Made by a program: the position numbers and the translations under genes | Notes under the pieces: model-generated | Databases searched by the model: none | What the model saw: only the letters and a program-made list of their open reading frames with translations | Told to the model about the DNA's origin: nothing | Source of the DNA: Halomonas sp. HL-93 | GTDB lineage: Bacteria; Pseudomonadota; Gammaproteobacteria; Pseudomonadales; Halomonadaceae | Direction of reading: 5' to 3' | NCBI RefSeq assembly: GCF_900086985.1 | Contig: NZ_LT593974.1 | Coordinates: forward strand, 2,046,001-2,110,000 | DNA: 64,000 bases | Shown here: positions 57,887 to 64,000 of the stretch, in pieces | Numbering within the stretch: position 1 is the first letter of the stretch | Layout of the letters: the number at the start of each line of letters is the position of its first letter

Positions 57887-59119
57887 ATGGCCAAGGCGCC
57901 CCGCGCTCGACGCCAGCCGACCGTTCAACTTTATCGTTGGAAATGGGAAGGTACAGGACCACAAAATCGTACACTGAGCGGAGAAATCGTTGGCCGCAGC
58001 AAGGCGGATGTGGCAAGCGAGCTGGCGAATCAACAGATCAGCGTGCGTCGACTACGCAAAAAAACCGGCCTCAGTGGGCGCGGGCGCATTAATCCGCAAG
58101 ATATCATGGTGTTTGCTCGTCAAATGGCCACCATGATTCGCGCCGGCATTCCGCTTTTGCAGGCGTTGCAGGTGGTGGCCGAGAGCCTTAAAAAACCGGC
58201 GATGGTGGCGCTGGTACAGCAAATGATGAGCGATATTTCCGCGGGTGCCAGTTTCTCCGATGCGCTACGCCGCCATCCTAAATATTTTGATCGGCTGTTT
58301 GTGAACTTGGTAGAAGCAGGTGAGCAAGCCGGTGCGCTGGACCAGATGCTTGACCGAATCGCCACCTATAAAGAAAAAGTCGAATCGCTGAAGAGCCGCG
58401 TTAAAAAGGCCTTGTGGTACCCTTCCGCCGTGTTGCTTATCGGTGTAGGGGTCACTTTGCTGTTACTGGTTAAGGTAGTGCCCGAGTTCGATAGCATGTT
58501 TGACAGCTTTGGCGCGGAGCTACCCGCCTTGACGCAAATGACCGTCAACCTATCCGACCTTGCCCAGCGATTTTGGCTACACGCACTGGGGGCCGTCCTA
58601 GCAGGCGTATTACTGCTAAAACAATCCATTAAGCGCTCTCCGCGCATTGCTTACCGAGCGCACAGCGTTATACTGCGCCTGCCCATTGTCGGCGACATTT
58701 TGCATAAATCGGCAGTCGCCCGTTTTGCCAGAACCCTGGCGACGACGTTTGCTTCTGGCGTGCCATTAGTCGAGGGACTTGATACGGCGTCAGGTGCCAC
58801 CGGCAACAGGGTTTACGAGCGCGCAGCCACCCAGACACGTCATGACGTCGCCACCGGCCAACAGCTACATTTCGCCATGCGCATGACCAATCAGTTCCCG
58901 CCCCTGGCGGTACAAATGGTCAGTATTGGTGAAGAAGCTGGCTCACTTGATGCCATGCTAAACCGCGTCGCGGACTACTACGAAGAAGAAGTCGACAACA
59001 AGGTTGATGCCTTAACCTCGCTGATGGAACCGCTTATTATCGTGGTGCTAGGCCTTTTGGTTGGCGGTGTCGTGGTGTCGATGTACTTACCCATCTTTAA
59101 CTTAGGCTCGGCTCTATAA
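57887..59119 (+). CDS. pilC: Type IV pilus inner-membrane platform PilC
   Basis: A 410-residue protein with duplicated GspF domains and three main transmembrane helices. MVFARQMATMIRAGIPLLQALQ and FASGVPLVEGLDTASGATG are the repeated signature segments; LIIVVLGLLVGGVVVSMYLPIF is the last helix. It couples the PilB motor to the pilus. The start lies three bases after the pilB stop. Confidence 0.96.
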   Translation: MAKAPRARRQPTVQLYRWKWEGTGPQNRTLSGEIVGRSKADVASELANQQISVRRLRKKTGLSGRGRINPQDIMVFARQMATMIRAGIPLLQALQVVAESLKKPAMVALVQQMMSDISAGASFSDALRRHPKYFDRLFVNLVEAGEQAGALDQMLDRIATYKEKVESLKSRVKKALWYPSAVLLIGVGVTLLLLVKVVPEFDSMFDSFGAELPALTQMTVNLSDLAQRFWLHALGAVLAGVLLLKQSIKRSPRIAYRAHSVILRLPIVGDILHKSAVARFARTLATTFASGVPLVEGLDTASGATGNRVYERAATQTRHDVATGQQLHFAMRMTNQFPPLAVQMVSIGEEAGSLDAMLNRVADYYEEEVDNKVDALTSLMEPLIIVVLGLLVGGVVVSMYLPIFNLGSAL

Positions 59120-59140
59120 GGGTCAGTGCAAAGGCTTGTC

Positions 59141-59986
59141 ATGCAGTATTTTTCGATAACGTTCTGGCCGCTTATTTTTATACTGGGGTTATGCCTGGGC
59201 AGTTTTCTTAACGTTGTCATCACTCGACTGCCCGTCATGCTGATGCGGCAATGGCGCCAGGAAGCACGCGCTCAATTGGCGCTGGGCGACGAGCCATTGC
59301 CGCGATTCAATCTTGCCCAACCACGCTCCATGTGTCCTCGCTGTGAAACCACTCTTCATTGGCACGACAATCTACCACTAATCGGCTGGCTTAAGCGACG
59401 CGGGCGCTGCGCGCATTGCCAGGCCAGAATCAGCGTACAGTATCCGCTAATTGAGTTTGCCGGTGGTGTCCTGGCCATCACTGTTGTCTTGCTTTATGGC
59501 TTCAGTTGGCAAGCCCTATGGCTTTATGGTGCCTGCTTAACGCTGCTTGCGCTGGCGGTCATCGACTGGCGAGTGCAGCTGCTACCTGACGCTCTAACGT
59601 TGCCGTTACTGTGGGCCGGGTTACTTTACCAGTGGCTCTTTCAGCCTGCTTTCCTGGCCGATGCTGTCATCGGCGCCGTGGCCGGTTATCTAAGTCTTTG
59701 GAGTTTCTACTGGTTATTCAAACTTGCTACCGGCAAAGAGGGCATGGGCTTTGGTGACTTTAAACTATTAGCCGCATTGGGCGCTTGGCTGGGTTGGTTA
59801 TCACTACCGCTGGTCATGCTATTTTCAGCGGGCTTAGGAGCCATATTGGGCATCGTCTATCAAGCATCATCTCCCCAAGCCCGCGGCACGCCTATACCGT
59901 TTGGGCCCTTTTTGGCGCTCGCCGGCTGGATTATGCTGCTTGCTGGCAACGAGGTATTAGCAATGTACTTGAATATCGTCAGTTAA
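59141..59986 (+). CDS. pilD: Prepilin peptidase / N-methyltransferase PilD
   Basis: A 281-residue membrane enzyme. I place the start at ATG 59141 (AAAGG before it); a GTG 15 bases earlier is possible. Two CxxC pairs (CPRC, CAHC) lie in the methylase half. Catalytic Asp residues are in AVIDWRVQLLPDALTL and GMGFGDFK. It cleaves the leader and methylates Phe1 of the pilins. About 20 bases after pilC. Confidence 0.95.
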   Translation: MQYFSITFWPLIFILGLCLGSFLNVVITRLPVMLMRQWRQEARAQLALGDEPLPRFNLAQPRSMCPRCETTLHWHDNLPLIGWLKRRGRCAHCQARISVQYPLIEFAGGVLAITVVLLYGFSWQALWLYGACLTLLALAVIDWRVQLLPDALTLPLLWAGLLYQWLFQPAFLADAVIGAVAGYLSLWSFYWLFKLATGKEGMGFGDFKLLAALGAWLGWLSLPLVMLFSAGLGAILGIVYQASSPQARGTPIPFGPFLALAGWIMLLAGNEVLAMYLNIVS

Positions 59987-60026
59987 GCATCACGCAAACA
60001 AATGACATGTCACAGGTATAAACACC

Positions 60027-60629
60027 ATGATTATTGGCTTAACGGGGGGGATCGGTTCGGGTAAGTCGACGGTCGCCCGCGCCTTTGGCGAACGCGGCAT
60101 TGGTTGGGTCGATGCCGACGACGTCGCCCGTGAAGTTGTCGCGCCCGGCGAGCCCGCCCTCACCGACATCCTTAACCGGTTTGGGCCCGAGGTGATCGCC
60201 GAAGATGGCTCGCTCAACCGGGCCACACTTCGCGAGATTGTTTTTGAAGAACCAGAGCAACGCCAATGGCTTGAGCAACTCACTCATCCACTCATTCGTG
60301 AACGCCTCATTGCAGCGCTACGGCACATCGAAGCGGGACCTTCACCTTACGCGCTGCTGGTATCGCCTTTACTGTTCGAGTCTGGGCAAGCGGCATTAGT
60401 GGATCGTACCCTGGTGATCGACATTCCCACCGACATGCAGCTATCAAGAACGCTGAAGCGAGACGGTGTCAGTGAAGCAAACGTGCGTGCTATCCTAAAA
60501 GCACAAATGTCGCGTGAGGAGCGCTGCGCTAGGGCCGATGACATCATCGACAATAGTCGCGATATTGCGCATATGAAGCAGCAAGTCGCTAGCCTTGATC
60601 AAGCCTATCGCGCGTACCTTTCTTCATGA
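60027..60629 (+). CDS. coaE: Dephospho-CoA kinase
   Basis: A 200-residue P-loop kinase: GLTGGIGSGKSTVARAF at the N-terminus, DADDVAREVV, and VSPLLFESGQ. It makes CoA, the last step of the pathway. It follows pilD by 40 bases, a common pilD-coaE-yacG order in gammaproteobacteria. Length is typical. The start ATG has a weak AGGTATAAA upstream. Confidence 0.96.
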   Translation: MIIGLTGGIGSGKSTVARAFGERGIGWVDADDVAREVVAPGEPALTDILNRFGPEVIAEDGSLNRATLREIVFEEPEQRQWLEQLTHPLIRERLIAALRHIEAGPSPYALLVSPLLFESGQAALVDRTLVIDIPTDMQLSRTLKRDGVSEANVRAILKAQMSREERCARADDIIDNSRDIAHMKQQVASLDQAYRAYLSS

Positions 60630-60692
60630 TTGGCTTCACAACTATTTTCGTTTCTCACTCACTAATACGTTTTACATCACTTCGGATTTATT

Positions 60693-60926
60693 ATGCCTCA
60701 ACCCGCTAACGACAGCCCATTTGAAGTTGCTTGCCCCCAGTGTACTCGCGCCGTTCCGTGGAGTGACGAAAGCCCCTATCGTCCATTTTGCAGTAAGCGA
60801 TGCCAACAGCTCGACTTGGGTGCCTGGGCAGAGGAGTCTCATCGGATTGCCGGTGAAAACGCCATGGACGAAGCGGATATCGACACCCTTCTAGCACAGG
60901 CAGATCGCGATGCACCGCTTTCCTGA
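60693..60926 (+). CDS. yacG: DNA gyrase inhibitor YacG
   Basis: A 77-residue zinc protein: CPQC and CSKRC form the zinc site (about residues 13-16 and 31-35), then QLDLGAWAEESHRI, the conserved YacG helix. It binds GyrB and inhibits gyrase. Follows coaE by 63 bases. Confidence 0.95.
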   Translation: MPQPANDSPFEVACPQCTRAVPWSDESPYRPFCSKRCQQLDLGAWAEESHRIAGENAMDEADIDTLLAQADRDAPLS

Positions 60927-60977
60927 CCTTTTAGCTTATTTACAAAGCGCATTCCACGATCAAAGAGTCACCGCTCC

Positions 60978-61856
60978 ATGACGGCACCACACTACCCTGC
61001 CTACCAACTTATGCAGGAGCTTGAGCGGTGTTTTGACAATCTGATGGCAGCATTGGAAGTACTCGCAAAACGCTACGAGGAGCAACGTCCGCTTACCTGG
61101 ACACTATTGCCGACAAACGATACCTCATCTGAATGGTTTAGAACGGCCATGTTTGATGTCTGGCACCAACCGGGGCAGGACGGCCGGGAAACACGCAATT
61201 ACCTAGGCATTGTGGTTGCCAATGATGCGCTTATCGACGCTGCTCACAATGTTAATTTGGCGAAAGAGGCTTTTCATACAGGCTTACAAAAAATCAAAAA
61301 CACCTCACCGAAGGCGCTGAGTGACGCCAAAGCACGCCTAACAACACGGCACCCAGAAGTTAAAAGCGTTTTACGTAAAGAAGGCCTAGCTCGGCTGCAT
61401 TTAAAGCAATGCTGGCGTCAGTTACCTATCGCAGATGCGGAGGTAAGCAAAGTACGCTTTGCCTGGTACCAAAGCGGGCGGTCAATTAAACGCATCACCG
61501 TTCGAGAAGCAGAACAAAAACTTCTCCAGCTTGACGCCGAAGCACCTCATGTAAAGCTGCAACTGCGTCGCCTTGCAGGTTTGCCTAGCGGTGAGCCGCT
61601 CGCCCAAGTCCAGCCTCAGGCACCGCTAATGCGAGCCAATCTATTTTTTACCCACCCGCTTGCAGATGGCCATACCAGGCGAGCGTTAAACGTCGCAATG
61701 CCCCTATTTGTTCCCAGCACTAGCGCTGGGCTACCTAATATCAAAGCACCGCCTTCTCATCCTCAGCCCACGCGAACACGTGCAACTCGACGCGATGAAA
61801 AGCTAGAATCTGACGTTTTTTTACCCAGCCTGCGAGTCTATCGTTACCGCTCATAA
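60978..61856 (+). CDS. tus: Tus-like replication terminus site-binding protein
   Basis: A 292-residue protein of the Tus family. KVRFAWYQSGRSIKRI (about 156-171) resembles the LRFGWANKHIIKNL stretch of E. coli Tus, VQPQAPLMRANLFF its VKVQPIARVWY, and the C-terminus FLPSLRVYRY its IIPRLHLYV; spacing and total length also agree. Tus binds Ter sites and stops forks from one direction. It comes just after yacG, not beside an obvious Ter site. The family call is from visual alignment with E. coli Tus; it is good but should be searched. Confidence 0.85.
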   Translation: MTAPHYPAYQLMQELERCFDNLMAALEVLAKRYEEQRPLTWTLLPTNDTSSEWFRTAMFDVWHQPGQDGRETRNYLGIVVANDALIDAAHNVNLAKEAFHTGLQKIKNTSPKALSDAKARLTTRHPEVKSVLRKEGLARLHLKQCWRQLPIADAEVSKVRFAWYQSGRSIKRITVREAEQKLLQLDAEAPHVKLQLRRLAGLPSGEPLAQVQPQAPLMRANLFFTHPLADGHTRRALNVAMPLFVPSTSAGLPNIKAPPSHPQPTRTRATRRDEKLESDVFLPSLRVYRYRS

Positions 61857-61872
61857 CCACGACTTGAAGACT

Positions 61873-62199
61873 TTAGGCAGGCACCTGTCCGTCTGTCCAA
61901 CGCCCAGCCGTTATTAATGTCTCTATCAGGAGGCGTAGGTCATGCGGGGCAATATGGTACTCCGTCAGCAGGGCTTCAAAACGCTGCTGAAACTGCTCCT
62001 CGCGTAGATGGGCATTCTTTTCCGCGTCTTCTTTCTCAAGCGCTTCCAAAGAGCGAACAGGCGGTCCGGTAGGAATATCCATCGTGCTGCCAGGGTCTTC
62101 TAGCTGACGTAGCGCTTGCGCAAACGCATCATCTAATTCACGAAATTTGCGAAGCTTATCGCGCTCGTCCAACTGTTTATGAACTTTTTGATATTTCAT
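61873..62199 (-). CDS. Small helical protein, possibly MvaT-like oligomerisation half
   Basis: A 108-residue charged, helical protein without cysteines. The C-terminal FQQRFEALLTEYHIAPHDLR resembles the FKSKLEALMNEFGKRPADV segment of the neighbouring MvaT protein, but there is no Arg-Gly-Gly-Asn DNA-binding loop here. It could be an H-NS/MvaT-type partner lacking the DNA-binding domain; this similarity is weak and could be chance. It is convergent with the tus-like gene. Confidence 0.6.
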   Translation of the reverse strand: MKYQKVHKQLDERDKLRKFRELDDAFAQALRQLEDPGSTMDIPTGPPVRSLEALEKEDAEKNAHLREEQFQQRFEALLTEYHIAPHDLRLLIETLITAGRWTDGQVPA

Positions 62200-62556
62200 T
62201 GATGTTTCATTTACACCCTTTCGATTATGGGATTCGCCTGTTTATTTGGCTATTTTCCCTAAAAACTGTGCCCAAACGCGTAAAAAGGCAAAGCAAACTT
62301 GCCTTCATCGGCTGTTACTAGCATAAAGAGAGCATCGTTATAAATCGGTGCACATAGCAAAAAAAGCTTACGTATCGTTGCCCATTTTGCAATCACTGTA
62401 ATAGTAAGCTGCAATGTAACTATCACGGCGCCAAGTAAGCCGTCGTCACATTGCCCTAATGCGAAAGTACACCCGCTACATCAACGCACCGGGAGGGTGC
62501 ACATTACAGCCAGATCCGGCATCTGGCCGTAATACTCATGCATGGGAGGCCAGATA
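62200..62556. promoter_or_regulatory. Divergent regulatory region with a long inverted repeat
   Basis: A 357-base stretch between the small helical protein gene and the AraC-type gene. It holds ATTACAGCCAGAT (62503-62515), spacer CCGGC, ATCTGGCCGTAAT (62521-62533), an inverted repeat of 13-base arms with one mismatch, and GGAGG at 62545-62549 before the ATG at 62557. Confidence 0.7.
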
Positions 62557-63387
62557 ATGTTCAACGCAATGACACGAGCTGAGATCTGGCTGCAGGACAC
62601 ACTTGAAAAGCCATTAAGCATTGATGATCTTGCTCAAAATCTAGGGTATTCAGCTTCTCAAGTACGGCGCCAATTCCGCCATTACTTCCACACCTCGCCG
62701 AGTGCTTATCGAGAAAAACGGCGTTTGGAACGAGCTGCAGTATTACTAGCCTTTACTCCACGTAATATAGCGCAAATAGCGATAAGCTGTGGCTACCAAA
62801 ATCACTCATCTTTCTCGCGAGCTTTTCAGCGGCACTTTCAATTATCCCCGCGAAATTATCGTCAGGCTATACGCTACGTGCTACACCAGCAGATACCCTC
62901 TCACGGCTTTACGACACGTATTGAGCGCGCACCCGCGCGACAGGCAGTTTTAATGCGGCTGTATAAGTCGCCTGAACACCTACAAGGCCTGGGGGATACT
63001 ACTTACCATAGCCATCAGTTGGAAGGCCTGCAAGCACGTTTGGCTGACTCCACACCGGTCGTCTCGCTGCCCGATCTGCTAAGCGAGAAAATAGACGCAC
63101 TCAGCGATCAAACATCACATCCAGTACGCACTGATATCGGACTTTATCTGGAAACGCTTCATAATATAAAAAGCATTCCATTACCAGCGCCCTATCGCCG
63201 CGTAAATATTGCAACGCGCTATTATGCAAGCACCTACTTTCATGAATTTTCACAGCTTTCACGCGCATTAACCAACACGCTGCTAGAGCTTCTGCATAAA
63301 CCAAAAAACGTCTATATTAGCGGCGATGCACCTATGGTTCTCTGGCAGCCGGATTATTTGGAGCTAAGGGTACCGCTGACACACTGA
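62557..63387 (+). CDS. AraC-family regulator with N-terminal HTH
   Basis: A 276-residue protein from ATG 62557 with GGAGG eight bases earlier. The AraC double HTH is at the N-terminus (about 5-105; LSIDDLAQNLGYSASQVRRQ and IAQIAISCGYQNHSSFSRAF). The C-terminal half (about 120-276) is a possible GyrI-like effector-binding domain, similar to Rob/SoxS-type regulators, though I could not match it fully. It probably regulates itself through the inverted repeat just upstream. Divergent from the small helical protein gene. Confidence 0.85.
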   Translation: MFNAMTRAEIWLQDTLEKPLSIDDLAQNLGYSASQVRRQFRHYFHTSPSAYREKRRLERAAVLLAFTPRNIAQIAISCGYQNHSSFSRAFQRHFQLSPRNYRQAIRYVLHQQIPSHGFTTRIERAPARQAVLMRLYKSPEHLQGLGDTTYHSHQLEGLQARLADSTPVVSLPDLLSEKIDALSDQTSHPVRTDIGLYLETLHNIKSIPLPAPYRRVNIATRYYASTYFHEFSQLSRALTNTLLELLHKPKNVYISGDAPMVLWQPDYLELRVPLTH

Positions 63388-63408
63388 AAATAGAGATTAT
63401 TTAGGGCC

Positions 63409-63442
63409 ATAAATAAACCGGCACTTCAATAGAAATGCCGGC
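63409..63442 (-). terminator. Terminator after mvaT
   Basis: Minus strand AAGCCGGCA, a loop of about 12, TGCCGGTTT then ATTTAT. Lies 18 bases after the mvaT stop and between convergent genes. Confidence 0.8.
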
Positions 63443-63459
63443 TTGTAGATGCTTAGTAC

Positions 63460-63834
63460 TTAGTCTTCCATGCGGACGAGCCAGGACTCAACGGCCTCAT
63501 CGCCGTGTTCGTCTTTCCAGCTGCGCAGCCCTTTGTGGTTACCGCCACGCGTTTCAATAACCTCACCTGTATGGGGGTTTTTGTATATCTTCAAACGGCG
63601 CTTACGGCGACCAGCATTGCTGCCAGTTGATTTCGCACCACGCTGATCAGCGGCAGGATCAAGTAACGCCACCACATCGGCTGGCCGCTTACCAAATTCA
63701 TTCATTAGCGCTTCAAGCTTTGACTTGAACTCTAGCTCGCTTTTGAGCCGCTGATCACCCTCAAGGCGCTGAAGATCTTCTTGAAGCTGCTTCAGTTGCT
63801 GTTCTTTTTGGATGTATTCATTAAGTAGTGACAT
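63460..63834 (-). CDS. mvaT: MvaT-family xenogeneic silencer (H-NS functional analogue)
   Basis: A 124-residue protein with an N-terminal coiled coil (MSLLNEYIQKEQQLKQLQED onward), the ELEFKSKLEALMNEFGKRPADV segment, a basic linker (GRRKRRLKIYKNPHTGEV) and the C-terminal DNA-binding part with the ETRGGNHKGL loop (residues about 92-101), where Arg-Gly-Gly-Asn reads the AT-rich minor groove. MvaT silences AT-rich horizontally acquired DNA and may act on the AT-rich arc island arms, which is inference. A promoter lies upstream. Confidence 0.92.
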   Translation of the reverse strand: MSLLNEYIQKEQQLKQLQEDLQRLEGDQRLKSELEFKSKLEALMNEFGKRPADVVALLDPAADQRGAKSTGSNAGRRKRRLKIYKNPHTGEVIETRGGNHKGLRSWKDEHGDEAVESWLVRMED

Positions 63835-63917
63835 GGGGAATCCTTTAACATCAGGTCAAACCAGATAAGATACCGAACTGACATTGCCAGTATCCATTAG
63901 TTCAGAATGCGTATTCA

Positions 63918-63945
63918 TTATTACTGCAAAAGAGCCAACTGACAA
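63918..63945 (-). promoter_or_regulatory. Probable sigma-70 promoter of mvaT
   Basis: Minus strand TTGTCA (63940-63945), a 16-base spacer, TAATAA (63918-63923), about 84 bases before the mvaT ATG. The region is AT-rich, as expected for an autoregulated silencer gene. Confidence 0.5.
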
Positions 63946-64000
63946 CAGTCTAGTTCATTTTTAGTCAATTACGAAAATTTTTTAAATATTGACTTAGCAT

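Noticed and set aside
62411-62423. Ter-like sequence GCAATGTAACTAT near the tus-like gene
   Set aside because: Only 8 of 13 positions match the E. coli Ter core, too weak to call without a genome-wide scan.

Overview
The window is chromosomal DNA of a gammaproteobacterium, most probably Halomonas or a close relative in the Halomonadaceae. This rests on gene content and order (ruvCAB-aspS, a NadM-Nudix fusion, a RegB/RoxS-type redox system, split gcvT / gcvHP, tandem pilins beside pilBCD-coaE-yacG, an MvaT-type silencer and a Tus-like protein). No database search was run. Almost the whole window is densely packed housekeeping DNA.

Layout. 1-4181 (minus): ruvB (cut by the window edge), ruvA, ruvC, aspS and a FmdB zinc ribbon, i.e. 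recombination and translation. 4365-10162: a D-2-hydroxyacid dehydrogenase, acylphosphatase, a YihY membrane protein, a NadM-Nudix enzyme with a damaged Nudix box, a HypT-like LysR regulator and cardiolipin synthase. 10276-20757 (mostly minus): class I fumarase, nei and uvrB (DNA repair), an HMA-like/OsmC pair, ygfZ, tatD, prfC, a YjfB-like protein and a DadA-like oxidase. 21246-21738: a Pro-Arg-His-His tRNA operon with a clear promoter. 21940-27037: folD, mtnN, pyrC, then a small membrane protein overlapping regB, followed by regA. 27082-31751: 3-hydroxybutyrate dehydrogenase, grxA, a DUF1338-like protein and scoAB with a divergent LysR gene, i.e. ketone-body/PHB-type carbon use. 31804-40016: yihG, a degenerate LysM/M23 lipoprotein, and glycine cleavage genes (gcvT, an AGCS symporter, gcvHP). 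40069-44290: LysR, ppnN, a small unknown gene and an MFS carrier.

44347-53245 is an approximately 8.9-kb genomic island in the 3' end of tRNA-Pro(GGG). A 67-bp direct repeat (66 of 67 identical) marks both ends, and one copy is a truncated tRNA. The cargo is one minus-strand operon: a YfcC-type carrier, arcA, arcB, arcC and a P-type cation ATPase. That is a complete arginine deiminase pathway with an ATP-consuming pump attached. No intact integrase remains. This is the most interesting part of the window.

54221-64000: an inositol-phosphatase-family gene, a CigR/RcnB-like periplasmic protein, two tandem type IV pilins, pilB-pilC-pilD-coaE-yacG, a tus-like gene, a small protein that looks like half of MvaT, an AraC-type regulator behind a striking inverted repeat, and mvaT. 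Pilus assembly genes form one plus-strand run; the pilins are transcribed away from it.
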